From Saprospirales bacterium (lineage in GTDB: Bacteria; Bacteroidota; Bacteroidia; Chitinophagales; Saprospiraceae): a stretch of 64,000 nt of DNA. The translations under genes were made by a program, and so were the position numbers. The number at the start of each line of letters is the position of its first letter. The first letter of the stretch is position 1. Shown here one piece after another: positions 1-9,000 of the stretch. Below the pieces are notes generated by a model. It was not told the DNA's origin and searched no databases. It saw only the letters and a program-made list of their open reading frames with translations. The DNA is taken from positions 1 to 64,000 of the forward strand of contig REEO01000028.1 of the NCBI GenBank assembly GCA_007695035.1. The letters run 5' to 3'.

Positions 1-2
1 CA

Positions 3-83
3 GAAAAAATAACCCAACAGGCAGTCTCATGGCTCCCGTACAACTTGTCAGAAGAGGAGCGAAGCCCAATGCTCGCTGAGTAA
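3..83 (+). CDS. possible 3' end of an upstream gene (partial)
   Basis: An open frame enters from the left edge and ends at a TAA at 81-83. Its 26 codons read like the acidic tail of a protein (it contains WLPYNLSEEE). No family can be recognised from so short a piece, and the other frames are also briefly open, so this is only a candidate. Confidence 0.2.
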   Translation, partial: EKITQQAVSWLPYNLSEEERSPMLAE

Positions 84-403
84 AGCCTACACCGCAGCAG
101 TATATTACGCAAACCTTTTACTTTTTTTATGACTTACCTGTTGCACCAATCTATTCTCAAAGGTGGGGTTGGTTGGGGGGATACAAATGATCAATCTCAT
201 TTACAAAAATGATGAATGTCATATTTTAGATTATTACCTGGTTGTAATATTGCATTGTTAAATATTTATTGTTTTAGGAGCTCAAACAAAATAATACGTA
301 ATTTAAGTTGTAAGTTTTATTATACTATTGTAATTTTTAATGATCAGTAGTCAGTACTAAATGTTTAAATTTTTTAATTCAATAATCAAACAAGAAATAA
401 ATT
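84..403. other. AT-rich non-coding leader of the outer-membrane barrel gene
   Basis: There is no gene in this stretch. It becomes strongly AT-rich towards 404, as expected for a promoter region. A TTG-rich piece near 306-330 (TTGTAAG, then TATACTATTG) could supply promoter elements, but no clean TAnnTTTG box is present. Confidence 0.4.
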
Positions 404-1693
404 ATGAAAAAGATGATTAAATTATTGTTTTCGCTGTCAATCCTTTTCAGTTTTTCACTGACAAGCATTGATGCACAGCAGCCGGAGTACAATCGCAAAG
501 GTTTCGAAGTAGCATCAACAGATGACCTCGCCTTTAAAATTGGCTTGCATTCAGTGGGAAGATTTCAGTATCTGACCCAAAGTGATGTTCGTATTTGGAG
601 TGATGGAGAATGGGTAACTCCAAGCAAAGACCTACATGGTATGCAAACTTCTTTTGCAAATATTGAGTTCATGGTATCTATTGGAGATGGTGACATTGAT
701 TTTTTCTTTGATGGTTTGCTCGCAACCCAACGACATCCTAGTCTTTGGTGGGGTAATAATGGATATATGTATATCCGCCAGATTCCTGGAAATTCCTTCC
801 TGTCTAAAATCAATCCTTTAATGAAGCACATTGATATTAAAGCAGGTAACTTTTTTGCCAACTTTGGAGAACACCAATTTACAAGAACCATTAACGGAGA
901 TGCACACAGAAATCCATTAATTGGTAATCCTGTGGTTGCTCCTTTAGGCAGTGAACCAGGCATGGAAATTTACCACAATGGGAATGGGTATGGCTTGATG
1001 GTTGGTGGTGGTATTGGTACTCCCGAACAAGATTTTCAAGAGGCCAGGAATTACTCTTACCGTGCTAAAGCATGGTTAGATTTAATTGACAATGTTTATT
1101 TGTCAGGATCTTTTTACTCTGTTAATCACGATGCTGGTGTGAACAGAGGAAGCAATTTGTTCCGCCGCTCGAGACATGGCAGTTCTTATGGTGCTGTTTG
1201 GAACTTGAATAATGATAATTCAGGTGCTGGTGAAGGTCCTGGACAAGTTAGACCTGGTGTTGGTCGTGAACTTACTGCATTCGAATTCAATGCTATATTT
1301 ACTTTGTTCGAAGGCAATAAAATTTCTGCCTACTTTGGTATGGCTGAAGACGTAGGTCCTAATCCCAATAATTTTGGTCAATCAGGTGACGAAAAGTGGA
1401 ATTATTACAGTGTAGAAGTACAGCATTATCTTAATGATAACTTTTATTTAGCTGGTAGGTACAGCAATATAAATTACTCTGAATTTTTATCTTCCGATAA
1501 TAAGGGAGATGTTTACAGAATTCAAGCCGGATTTGGTTCATTTATCACGAAAAATATCCTTTTAAAAGCTGAGTATGTTTACCAAGCTGCAAGTGGATTT
1601 AACGAAGGCACAACTGGTGTAGCCAATAGCGTTGACGTGGGAATGGAGCCTAAATTTAGTGGCGTTGTTCTGGAAATTGGAGTAAGTTTCTAA
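404..1693 (+). CDS. outer-membrane beta-barrel protein, porin O/P-like
   Basis: The 429-residue product is predicted to be an outer-membrane barrel. A signal peptide covers residues 1-24 (basic MKKMIK start, hydrophobic core, cut after SIDA). The rest alternates short amphipathic strands with Gly/Asn/Asp-rich turns, and the chain ends in a strand with terminal Phe (EIGVSF), the usual BAM signal. The overall look, with GRFQY near the N-terminus and AGRYSNINYSE strands near the end, resembles phosphate-selective porin (OprO/OprP) family proteins of Bacteroidota. The gene stands alone and has its own strong terminator hairpin at 1717-1748. No TonB box, plug or SusD partner is seen, so a passive porin is more likely than a TonB-dependent receptor. 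Substrate unknown. Confidence 0.7.
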   Translation: MKKMIKLLFSLSILFSFSLTSIDAQQPEYNRKGFEVASTDDLAFKIGLHSVGRFQYLTQSDVRIWSDGEWVTPSKDLHGMQTSFANIEFMVSIGDGDIDFFFDGLLATQRHPSLWWGNNGYMYIRQIPGNSFLSKINPLMKHIDIKAGNFFANFGEHQFTRTINGDAHRNPLIGNPVVAPLGSEPGMEIYHNGNGYGLMVGGGIGTPEQDFQEARNYSYRAKAWLDLIDNVYLSGSFYSVNHDAGVNRGSNLFRRSRHGSSYGAVWNLNNDNSGAGEGPGQVRPGVGRELTAFEFNAIFTLFEGNKISAYFGMAEDVGPNPNNFGQSGDEKWNYYSVEVQHYLNDNFYLAGRYSNINYSEFLSSDNKGDVYRIQAGFGSFITKNILLKAEYVYQAASGFNEGTTGVANSVDVGMEPKFSGVVLEIGVSF

Positions 1694-1716
1694 TTCAATT
1701 TTATTGTTATTATCTG

Positions 1717-1748
1717 GAAAGCCATCTAAATTATTTTAGATGGCTTTC
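1717..1748 (+). terminator. hairpin terminator of the outer-membrane barrel gene
   Basis: A perfect 14-bp stem (GAAAGCCATCTAAA, loop TTAT, exact reverse complement) begins 24 bases after the stop codon. It is followed by TTGG rather than a T-run, because an intron-like sequence begins at about 1755. Confidence 0.85.
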
Positions 1749-1754
1749 TTGGTG

Positions 1755-1910
1755 GTGTGCCATGCATACTATCTACTTATAGGGTTAAAGTCCCAAATGC
1801 GCCCAGTTGACAGGGAAGCATTAGCTGATCGCAAGGGTGTCCACTGTGAGGTGGAATCTGAAGGAAGCGTAAGGCAAAACGGAGATGTGACACAGACGTA
1901 CTCGGGTTGA
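1755..1910 (+). mobile_element. 5' fragment of a group IIC intron (domain I only)
   Basis: The stretch starts with GTGTGCC and contains, in order, blocks typical of the 5' end of bacterial group IIC introns: TATAGGGTTAAAGTCCC, CGCAAGGGTGTCC and GTGGAATCTGAAGGAAGC, then GGCAAAAC. These match, as I remember it, the domain I layout of the Oceanobacillus iheyensis IIC ribozyme. Similarity fades after about 1910. No reverse transcriptase and no domain V/VI follow, because the next gene's 3' end lies at 1999. The fragment sits 6 bases behind a terminator stem, the known insertion preference of class IIC introns. It is a truncated relic, not an active element. The 3' limit is approximate. Confidence 0.75.
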
Positions 1911-1998
1911 CTGCCAATTTCCTGTGAGAAAAAGTCAGCAGAAAATATTAAAGCAAGCAGGATTACTCCCACATTTTGTAGAAGTTTCATGGCATTAC

Positions 1999-3573
1999 TC
2001 AATGAACGATAAAGGGTTCTACGCGCTGCATTTTATCACTGGCCATACGAATGTAATACATTCCAGCATCCAGTACTCCGGTGTGGAGGTGAATTCGTTG
2101 ATGTGGACCCATCGGTATGTTTTTTTCACTGGACATCAACATTTTGCCATCGACGGAGAAGACTTCCATGCGAACATTCTGCACCCCGTATTCATTATTG
2201 ATTATCACAGAGGGGTCGGTCCCGGAGGGCACCGGATTTTGATGGAGTCGCATACTGAATTCTGACTCGCTGATTTCGTTCACAGAAACCCCTACATCGC
2301 TGGTTATGAAGCTGAAAGTTGGACTTCTGTCTGCACAGTAGTAGGTGTCGTTCAGGGGCCTGACTCTCCAGTAATAAAATTCCAGTTCATCCAAATCAGT
2401 AAGGGTGTAAGAGGTCCCGTCCACGAACTTCTCTACCATCATATTTAGGCCGAAAAAAGGGAGTTCTGAAACTTCCAGGTAATAATAGGTAGCATTCTCC
2501 GCTGCTTCCCAAACCAATGTGACCTCATCGTGGAAATCTGACTCCTCTCCATCCGTAGGATTAAGTGCGACAATTTCCCCGGCGTCAATAACACCCGTGG
2601 AAGGTGTGCCAAACCCCTCTCTTAAATGACTGCGTGATGATGACATAAAATCAGCCACCATAACATCGACCTGGGTTGGCGTAAATTCGTAGTCAGGGCA
2701 GTTGAGAAAATACCCCATATAGTTGTTTTGCATGGGTTCGATCAAATCCTCATTACGATCGTACACTTCGATATTAAAGGGACCACAGCCGCCGCCGGCA
2801 CTCCAGCCGAATCCAAAGTTGTAATCTGGTGGCGTATCACAGATTCTGTCAGCGGCACTGGTGCAATTACTGCCATCGACCAGCTCCACTTGATTGAATC
2901 CACCTGGGGCGATAACTTGCATAACGGGATTGCCGTGAATGTCTTCATCCCATGGCTCTTGTTCCCAACCAAAAAACGTGTGCTGCAAACTAAAAAAGTG
3001 ACCGATTTCATGAGCCAATACAAAGGTTGAATTTACCCGGTCATTTCTAACCACTACCCAATCATTAGAAGGGTCGTAATATCCGAGTGTAAACCCTCCG
3101 CCACCTCCGGAGGTGGTATTTTGCGCAAAGAAAACATTAAGGGCCCGGTTATCTCTGGCTCCGGATAATATAGCTGTCGCCAAACTCGCATTGTTGAAGG
3201 CAGCATTATTATTGATGTAATTAATACTCCGGTCCTTCATAAAAAACTGGATGTTGTAGCGGCCAAAAGCCTCGTTTAGGATGCACATTTGGTTTATAAT
3301 ATCGGGCTCGCGCACTCCACCTGTACCATCCAGCCTGTTTATGGAGTGAAACTTAATGGGGACATAAATGGTATTTCCTGATCTCCTGAATTCCAGGTTT
3401 TCAGCCATTCTTAAATTGGTTTCAAGGCGTTCAATTTCTTCCGGTCCAGGGTCATAGCCGCAGTGGTGGTGGTCGTGATCTGCAACCACCTGCCCAAATG
3501 TCAAAGCAGGGCTTATTAATGTCAGGGCAAAAACGGCTATAATTAGCCCAATCCGGGTAAAAAACTTAATCAT
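1999..3573 (-). CDS. secreted M43-type zinc metalloprotease with T9SS sorting domain
   Basis: The 524-residue protein is a pappalysin/cytophagalysin-like (M43) zinc endopeptidase. Residues 1-28 form a signal peptide (ends ALTFGQ). The zinc motif HEIGHFFSLQH lies at 188-198 (ligands His188, His192, His198, catalytic Glu189), and the family's Met-turn appears as NNYMGYFLNCPDYEFTPTQ about 95 residues later. A fibronectin III-like segment (about 340-425) follows. The C-terminus, from about 445, is a type A Por sorting domain with VFSVDGK and AGMYYIR blocks, so export through the type IX secretion system is expected. The role is probably degradation of external protein. The divergent gene is mdh; the -7 candidate TAACTTTA (3599-3606, minus strand) differs from consensus in the last base. 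Confidence 0.85.
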   Translation of the reverse strand: MIKFFTRIGLIIAVFALTLISPALTFGQVVADHDHHHCGYDPGPEEIERLETNLRMAENLEFRRSGNTIYVPIKFHSINRLDGTGGVREPDIINQMCILNEAFGRYNIQFFMKDRSINYINNNAAFNNASLATAILSGARDNRALNVFFAQNTTSGGGGGFTLGYYDPSNDWVVVRNDRVNSTFVLAHEIGHFFSLQHTFFGWEQEPWDEDIHGNPVMQVIAPGGFNQVELVDGSNCTSAADRICDTPPDYNFGFGWSAGGGCGPFNIEVYDRNEDLIEPMQNNYMGYFLNCPDYEFTPTQVDVMVADFMSSSRSHLREGFGTPSTGVIDAGEIVALNPTDGEESDFHDEVTLVWEAAENATYYYLEVSELPFFGLNMMVEKFVDGTSYTLTDLDELEFYYWRVRPLNDTYYCADRSPTFSFITSDVGVSVNEISESEFSMRLHQNPVPSGTDPSVIINNEYGVQNVRMEVFSVDGKMLMSSEKNIPMGPHQRIHLHTGVLDAGMYYIRMASDKMQRVEPFIVH

Positions 3574-3688
3574 TATACTGAATTGTTATTGAAAAATGTA
3601 AAGTTACTTCAAAATAAAGTTTCGACAAAAAATGCCTGAAATACTTTAAACTGTGTTCACATAATTAACTGATTTTTCGGCTTTTCCT

Positions 3689-3696
3689 TACATTTG
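3689..3696 (+). promoter_or_regulatory. Bacteroidota -7 box of mdh
   Basis: TACATTTG matches the phylum's TAnnTTTG -7 element and lies 21 bases before the mdh start codon. No convincing TTG -33 element is visible. Confidence 0.6.
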
Positions 3697-3717
3697 CGGT
3701 TCAAAAAAATCTAAATC

Positions 3718-4656
3718 ATGGCTAAAGTAACAGTAGTAGGCGCCGGTAATGTAGGCGCAACAGTAGCAAATGTTCTATCATTTGGCGATGTCGTAAAGGA
3801 AGTGGTACTTCTCGATATCAAAGGAGATCTCGCCAGGGGAAAAGCGCTCGATACCTGGCAACAGGCCCCCATCAATCACTATAGCACATATTGTGTGGGA
3901 ACCGAGGATTACGCTGAAACCAGGGGCTCTGATATCGTGGTAATTACTGCCGGAATTCCCAGAAAACCAGGAATGTCGAGAGATGATCTCATTTCTACCA
4001 ATGCTAAAATTGTCAATCAGGTCACAACCAATATTTTAAAGTATTCTGACAACCCTATTTTAATTGTAGTTTCCAACCCATTGGATGTGATGACCTATGC
4101 AGCCTACGAGGCGGCAGGGCTGGATGCTTCAAGGGTTTTTGGAATGGCCGGAATTTTGGATACCGCAAGATATCGCGCTTTTCTGGCAACAGAACTCGGT
4201 GTTTCTCCTAAAGATATCCAGGCAGTATTGATGGGTGGCCACGGTGACACCATGGTTCCTCTCCCGAGATATACAACTGTTGCAGGAATCCCAGTGACTG
4301 AACTCATCGAATTGGACAAGCTGGACGCCATCATTGACCGAACAAAAAAGGGAGGTGGTGAACTCGTTAAATTAATGGGAACCTCAGCATGGTATGCACC
4401 CGGTGCTGCCGCAGCGCAAATGGTCGAAACCATCGTTCGGGATGAAAATCGCATTTTCCCCTGTTGTGTTAAACTCACCGGACAATACGGACTTAAGGAT
4501 TTGTTTATTGGTGCGCCCGTTAAATTGGGTAAAGAGGGAATTGCTGAAATCATCGAGCTGGAGCTCAATGAGGGTGAAATGGAACTGCTCAATACTTCAG
4601 CAAAACACGTGAGGGAGGTAATTGACGTGTACAAAAAAATGGACCTGAAGTCTTGA
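3718..4656 (+). CDS. mdh: malate dehydrogenase
   Basis: The enzyme interconverts malate and oxaloacetate with NAD in the TCA cycle, in the cytoplasm. The 312-residue length fits the lactate-dehydrogenase-like MDH group. The NAD Rossmann motif GAGNVG is at residues 8-13, an acidic LLDI turn follows the second strand, and the substrate-binding loop reads GIPRKPGMSRDDL. SNPLDVMTY and the catalytic-His segment GGHGDTMVP are intact. It has its own TACATTTG promoter box and is transcribed divergently from the M43 protease gene. It converges on the prolyl oligopeptidase gene with a shared terminator between them. Confidence 0.95.
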   Translation: MAKVTVVGAGNVGATVANVLSFGDVVKEVVLLDIKGDLARGKALDTWQQAPINHYSTYCVGTEDYAETRGSDIVVITAGIPRKPGMSRDDLISTNAKIVNQVTTNILKYSDNPILIVVSNPLDVMTYAAYEAAGLDASRVFGMAGILDTARYRAFLATELGVSPKDIQAVLMGGHGDTMVPLPRYTTVAGIPVTELIELDKLDAIIDRTKKGGGELVKLMGTSAWYAPGAAAAQMVETIVRDENRIFPCCVKLTGQYGLKDLFIGAPVKLGKEGIAEIIELELNEGEMELLNTSAKHVREVIDVYKKMDLKS

Positions 4657-4814
4657 TTGGCTTTAATTCGGTACTTCCTGCTGCAACAAACCAGAGCATC
4701 TCCGGCAGATGTTAATTTTTTGAAAACCGCAACATTATGAGGCTTGACTGGTTTGTAAGTAAGTAATCGAACTCAAATTTTATTCAAAGATTATTTGAGA
4801 AATGGTTAAGAAAG

Positions 4815-4851
4815 AAAAGGGCGATAGTTGAACTAACTATTGCCCTTTTTT
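4815..4851. terminator. bidirectional terminator between mdh and the S9 peptidase gene
   Basis: A 15-bp stem (AAAAGGGCGATAGTT, loop GAACT, complement with one G-U pair) has an A-run on its left and a T-run on its right. It can therefore end transcription from both sides, as expected between two convergent genes. Confidence 0.85.
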
Positions 4852-4872
4852 CATGACCGACCTATTATTATC

Positions 4873-7020
4873 CTATTCATATTTTATCATTGTCTTTGTG
4901 TTGTAGAAAAAGAAGGACCAAATATCGGTTTGCTCCTCGATTATCTTTGAGGTAGGTTTGCCGGCACCATGGCCGGCATCTGTATCTATTCTTATAAGTG
5001 CAGGTGCTTCACCTCCCTGGTTGCGCTGCAATTCAGCGGCAAACTTAAAGGAGTGTGCCGGCACCACGCGATCATCGTGATCTGCTGTCGTGATGAGAGT
5101 GGCAGGGTATTCTACGTCCTCCTCCACATTGTGCAGGGGTGAGTATTCGTACAAAAACTCAAATTGCTCCGGGTCATCTGCTGACCCGTATTCTGGTATC
5201 CAGCCCTTTCCAACTGTGAATTGGTGATAGCGCAACATGTCCAGTACCCCTACACGTGGAATGGCAACAGCAAATAAATCGGGTCTTTGAAGCATGCATG
5301 CAGCAACGAGTAATCCACCATTTGAACCTCCGATTATGCCGAGCTTTTCAGGTGAAGTATAGCCCTCCTGTACTAGAAACTCTCCGGCGCTTATAAAATC
5401 ATCAAAGACATTCTGTTTGTTTTCCAACATACCTGCTTTGTGCCACTCTTCCCCAAATTCTCCTCCACCGCGTATGTTAGCCATGGCATAAACGCCACCA
5501 TTTTCCAGCAACACCAGATTACTCGCGGAAAATGAAGGGGTCAAGCTGATATTAAATCCGCCGTAACCATAGAGCATCGAAGGGTTCGTTCCATCCAACT
5601 CTAGATCCTTTTTGTGAACCACAAAAATGGGGACTTCGGTGCCGTCTAAACTCTCGTAAAATACCTGTCGCTCCACAAAATCATCGGGGGCAAAAGCCAG
5701 TTCACTCGCAAAAAACGCCTCTGACTCATGACTTTCGGGATCGTATTTGAAAACCGTGGAAGGGTACAGAAAAGAGGCGAAAGAAAAGAACAGTTCCTCC
5801 TGGTCCGGTGTGCCGGAAAAACCCGATGCAGTCCCTGTTCCCGGTAAGGAAATTTCCACCGGATTTTCGCCATGGAGGGTCATTTGAATCACTTTGCTCA
5901 TAGCGTTTTCAAGGTAATGAGCAAAAAGATAACCGCTTCCGGTACTTACAGAACGCAGCAAATTTTCACTCTCGGGAATCACCTCCGCCCAATCATCCGG
6001 GTCATTGTTGTATGGATCAACAGAAATCAGACGGTAATTGGGCGCATCGATGTCTGTTCGTACCAGAAATCGCCCATCTACGTGATCTACCACGGAATTT
6101 TTATTGGAATACCCCTCAAATAAAAGCTGGAATTCCAGATCATCTCTGTTGTTGGGCTTGAAGTAAGTAGCGTATCCATCAGTTCCGGGTGCCGCATGCA
6201 TGATGACGTATTCCCTGTCATCGGTCAGGTAAGTGAAATGGTACATAAAGGGCCGGTCGCGGTCCTCGTGTACCAAAATATCCTCGGATTGTGGCGTGCC
6301 GAGTTTGTGGTAGTAAATGGAGTGGAACTGGTTGTTGGCAGACAGCTCCATGCCCGGTTCGGGCTCGGGATACCTGCTGTAGTAAAAGCCCTCATCGTCC
6401 CAACTCGCTCCTGAAAATTTAACCCATTCGAGCTTGTCTTCCAGCTCTTCGCCGGTTTCTACCTCATATACACCAATGGTCACCCAGTCAGAACCGGCTT
6501 CCTGTCTTGCGTAAGCGATGTGTTTATGGTCGGGTGATGCTCCGAGCAGGTTGATCGAGACAAGGCCCTCCTCACTGATTTCATTGGGATCGATAAATAC
6601 CTCGGGCTCCCCATCCAGACCCTTCTTTCTGTAGATGACCGGTTGGTTTTGGAGACCGTCATTTCTATTGAAAAAATAGTAATCTCCTACCTTCCGTGGA
6701 GCGCTGTGTCTCGGATAATCCATCAACTCCTGCAGTCGGTCGCTGATTTTGTCTCTAAATGGCAAACTCTCCAAATATCCAAAGGTTACCTCATTTTGAA
6801 GGGCAACCCATTCTTTTACCTCGGTTGCAGTATCCACCTCCAGCCAGCGAAATGGGTCTTCAATCATCACCCCGTGGTAATCATCCAACACATCCACGGT
6901 TTTGGTTTCCGGGTATTCTACTGCGATGGGTTCAAAGTCAACTCTTTCGGTCCCTGTCTCACAGGCAAAAAACAAGATGGTTAGACTGCCAAACAGAACT
7001 CCAATAAATATATTCCTCAT
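4873..7020 (-). CDS. prolyl oligopeptidase family (S9A) lipoprotein
   Basis: The 715-residue enzyme should cleave peptides after proline. The N-terminus is a lipoprotein signal (hydrophobic core then LFFAC, Cys at about 20), which puts it on a membrane in the envelope. Residues about 35-430 have the repeated short strands of the S9 N-terminal seven-bladed propeller. The alpha/beta-hydrolase domain follows, with nucleophile GGSNGG (Ser about 566), acid in ADHDDRVVP (about 649-650) and His in AGHGAGKPT (about 684). All catalytic residues are present and the length is normal for prolyl endopeptidases. Upstream, TATATTTA on the minus strand is a near-consensus -7 box. A role in using peptides released by secreted proteases is an inference. 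Confidence 0.9.
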   Translation of the reverse strand: MRNIFIGVLFGSLTILFFACETGTERVDFEPIAVEYPETKTVDVLDDYHGVMIEDPFRWLEVDTATEVKEWVALQNEVTFGYLESLPFRDKISDRLQELMDYPRHSAPRKVGDYYFFNRNDGLQNQPVIYRKKGLDGEPEVFIDPNEISEEGLVSINLLGASPDHKHIAYARQEAGSDWVTIGVYEVETGEELEDKLEWVKFSGASWDDEGFYYSRYPEPEPGMELSANNQFHSIYYHKLGTPQSEDILVHEDRDRPFMYHFTYLTDDREYVIMHAAPGTDGYATYFKPNNRDDLEFQLLFEGYSNKNSVVDHVDGRFLVRTDIDAPNYRLISVDPYNNDPDDWAEVIPESENLLRSVSTGSGYLFAHYLENAMSKVIQMTLHGENPVEISLPGTGTASGFSGTPDQEELFFSFASFLYPSTVFKYDPESHESEAFFASELAFAPDDFVERQVFYESLDGTEVPIFVVHKKDLELDGTNPSMLYGYGGFNISLTPSFSASNLVLLENGGVYAMANIRGGGEFGEEWHKAGMLENKQNVFDDFISAGEFLVQEGYTSPEKLGIIGGSNGGLLVAACMLQRPDLFAVAIPRVGVLDMLRYHQFTVGKGWIPEYGSADDPEQFEFLYEYSPLHNVEEDVEYPATLITTADHDDRVVPAHSFKFAAELQRNQGGEAPALIRIDTDAGHGAGKPTSKIIEEQTDIWSFFFYNTKTMIKYE

Positions 7021-7174
7021 TTCTCTCCGGTTTGTTTCGTTTGTTAAATAACAACGTAAATATAATTATTCTTATGAAACCAATTGAGTGAAATAGTTTC
7101 GAAGGGGCAATTTGGTGAGGAATTGAGTTGAATATTGACGGCTTGGTGCCATTGAACTTATTTCAAAAGGCTAA

Positions 7175-7804
7175 CTATTCACTTCGATATCGCTTTAAAA
7201 AGGTAGAGCTCTCTGGTCCCAGGCAAAATATCAGGTCCAAAATGCCGAGATTGGGCTGGAACCCAAATTTATCCTCAAAGACCTGTGGATAGTGGTTTAC
7301 TATCCGTGATTTTATTAGCAAACCGGGTTTGTAATGACCTCTTTTATCAACGATTTCCGGCTTATCGCTGTAATCCGACTGCCAGGCACTTGTAAATTCA
7401 AGAGAGAGTTTTGGGGCGACGATGTCCCGGCTCATTTTAAGAGATTCCACATTCAGGTCTAACAGAAGTTCTTTCCGGCCGTCGAAAAGTGATTTGATGG
7501 GTGGGAAATAATCCTCGAAAAAGGGGCTTTTGCCGTAGGTGGTCTGGATGCTTCGCAAATGCTGAAGCTCCCAGTTTTCATCCCTGGAAATGCAGACCTC
7601 TGAAATAGGGGTTTTGTCATTTTTCCCTTTTTCCAGTGGGGCAGTCAAACGCACAGGACCATTTGGTCCCGCTATATAGTATCGGTTTCGGTATCCTCCC
7701 TTTTGATAGTTTTCGTGAGTCTCTAGTAGCCAGCCATCACTTTGAACAGCAGCAGCCCAAACAGCCACCGGAGGAAATAACATGGTCTCGGTTAATAATT
7801 GCAT
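7175..7804 (-). CDS. WbqC-like family protein
   Basis: With the start at 7804 the product has 209 residues (MQLLTETMLFPPVAVWAAAV). It belongs to the WbqC-like family, whose members often sit in surface-polysaccharide loci but whose chemistry is not settled. Family-like features are the aromatic N-terminal segment, ENYQKGGYRNRYYIAGPNG, the basic patch PLEKGKNDKTPISEV and YFPPIKSLF in the middle. A longer frame runs 45 codons further upstream, but the -7 box TACCTTTG (minus strand, 7828-7835) lies inside that extension. The extension also looks non-protein-like, so the ATG at 7804 is preferred. No polysaccharide genes are adjacent. Confidence 0.7.
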   Translation of the reverse strand: MQLLTETMLFPPVAVWAAAVQSDGWLLETHENYQKGGYRNRYYIAGPNGPVRLTAPLEKGKNDKTPISEVCISRDENWELQHLRSIQTTYGKSPFFEDYFPPIKSLFDGRKELLLDLNVESLKMSRDIVAPKLSLEFTSAWQSDYSDKPEIVDKRGHYKPGLLIKSRIVNHYPQVFEDKFGFQPNLGILDLIFCLGPESSTFLKRYRSE

Positions 7805-7827
7805 GGAAAAAGGGGTGAATAGATGTA

Positions 7828-7835
7828 CAAAGGTA
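7828..7835 (-). promoter_or_regulatory. -7 box that fixes the start of the WbqC-like gene
   Basis: Read on the minus strand this is TACCTTTG, a full match to TAnnTTTG, 23 bases before the ATG at 7804. It shows that the in-frame codons further upstream are unlikely to be translated. Confidence 0.65.
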
Positions 7836-8021
7836 GTAAATGGAGCAATTGGACGAAAAAAATCACCCGTACATCCATCTTTTCCAAAAAAATATCGTTC
7901 ATTACCATATCTTGCAGTTGAAAAATTCAGGCAGTCCAAAGGATTCCGGTTTTAAGCTCATTTTGAGGATCTTTAGTAGAAACCTGCCATGAATTGAAGA
8001 TTTTTTTGCAAAAAAGAAAGT

Positions 8022-8756
8022 ATGCACGCCTACACTAAAGAAATAATCCGCACCGAAGACATTAAGAAAACTTATCAGATGGGAACCATGGTGGTAAATG
8101 CACTCAATGGGGTGTCCGTCACCATCAATGAGAATGAGTACGTCGCCTTGATGGGCCCTTCCGGTTCGGGAAAATCCACTTTGATGAATGTACTCGGCTG
8201 TTTGGACAGTCCGACCTCGGGAAAATATATTCTCGACAATCAAGATGTGAGCAGGATGTCCGACAGTGAACTGGCCGGAATCCGAAATCGCCAGATCGGC
8301 TTTGTATTTCAAACTTTTAACCTCCTTCCCAGATTAAGTGCTTTGGATAATGTAGCTCTACCACTGGTTTACGGGGGGACTTCAAGGAGTAAGCGGACTG
8401 AGAGGGCCCTGGAAGTCCTAGATCTTGTGGGACTTGGCGATAGAACTCACCACAAACCCAATGAATTGTCAGGTGGTCAGCGTCAGCGCGTAGCCATTGC
8501 CAGAGCGCTTGTTTCGAACCCCAGCATTATCCTGGCCGACGAGCCCACCGGAAACCTGGATACCAAAACCTCCTACGAGATTATGGAGATTTTTGAGAAG
8601 GTCCATCAGGCAGGCAATACTATCATTTTGGTCACGCACGAAATCGACATATCCGAACACGCCCACAGAATCATAAAACTCAGGGACGGAGTAGTTGAAA
8701 CAGATGAGTTGAACCAAGATGTAAAAAAATTATTAGATACGGGAGTAGAAAGTTGA
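8022..8756 (+). CDS. ABC transporter ATP-binding protein, MacB/LolD type
   Basis: This 244-residue ATPase belongs to the MacB/LolD/FtsE branch, which drives MacB-fold permeases in lipoprotein sorting, efflux or cell-division signalling. The Walker A motif GPSGSGKST (about 45-53), Q-loop [18 protein letters not shown], signature [15 protein letters not shown] and Walker [14 protein letters not shown] with the catalytic Glu are all intact, and the switch His is in LVTHEID. No permease gene is next to it: the following gene is a cobalamin adenosyltransferase 418 bases away. Its partner must be encoded elsewhere. The exact substrate cannot be told. Confidence 0.9.
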   Translation: MHAYTKEIIRTEDIKKTYQMGTMVVNALNGVSVTINENEYVALMGPSGSGKSTLMNVLGCLDSPTSGKYILDNQDVSRMSDSELAGIRNRQIGFVFQTFNLLPRLSALDNVALPLVYGGTSRSKRTERALEVLDLVGLGDRTHHKPNELSGGQRQRVAIARALVSNPSIILADEPTGNLDTKTSYEIMEIFEKVHQAGNTIILVTHEIDISEHAHRIIKLRDGVVETDELNQDVKKLLDTGVES

Positions 8757-8802
8757 AAGTTTAGAAAGTAAAAAGTTGATAATGGCGGTTAGGGCTTTGG
8801 TT

Positions 8803-8880
8803 CATGAGAGGCAATTAGTAAATTGCGTGTTTTTCTATCTGTTAGATACGCACGGCTGTGCGTATTTGTATTGTCAATAA
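8803..8880. repeat. dispersed palindromic repeat, family B, copy 1
   Basis: This is the best-preserved copy of a family that opens with CATGAGAGG. It has a small hairpin GCAATT-AGTA-AATTGC (8811-8826) and, after TATCTGTTAGA, an 18-base palindrome TACGCAC...GTGCGTA (8847-8864). Related copies lie near 17549, 20822, 49795 and 56129. It is non-coding. Confidence 0.6.
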
Positions 8881-8905
8881 TACCCATGCAAAAGCCATAC
8901 ATCGC

Positions 8906-8924
8906 TAAGAAATTAAATTTCTTA
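8906..8924. repeat. small perfect inverted repeat
   Basis: TAAGAAAT, loop TAA, ATTTCTTA forms an AT-rich 8-bp stem in the gap between the ABC ATPase and cobalamin adenosyltransferase genes. It is too weak and lacks a T-run for a confident terminator call. Confidence 0.4.
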
Positions 8925-8968
8925 AATATGGGTGATCCCCATTTTCAAACCTGCCCCGCTAAATTATT

Positions 8969-9000
8969 CTTGTCCCTAAAACTTTGGGGGGCGGATCAAG
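8969..9000. repeat. dispersed G/C-run repeat, family A, copy 1 (degenerate)
   Basis: CTTGTCC, then an AACTTTGGGGGG core and GGATCAAG. The same CTTGTCC...CTTTGGGG arrangement recurs near 63673. The rest of the 8757-9174 gap holds family B copy 1, a small inverted repeat, and no gene that I can support. Confidence 0.4.

Noticed and set aside
1924-2265. Plus-strand open frame of 113 codons over the 3' end of the M43 gene
   Set aside because: It lies opposite a well-supported Por sorting domain, and its composition is that of an antisense shadow.
7805-7939. N-terminal extension of the WbqC-like protein by 45 codons
   Set aside because: A consensus -7 box lies inside it and the residues do not look like the family.
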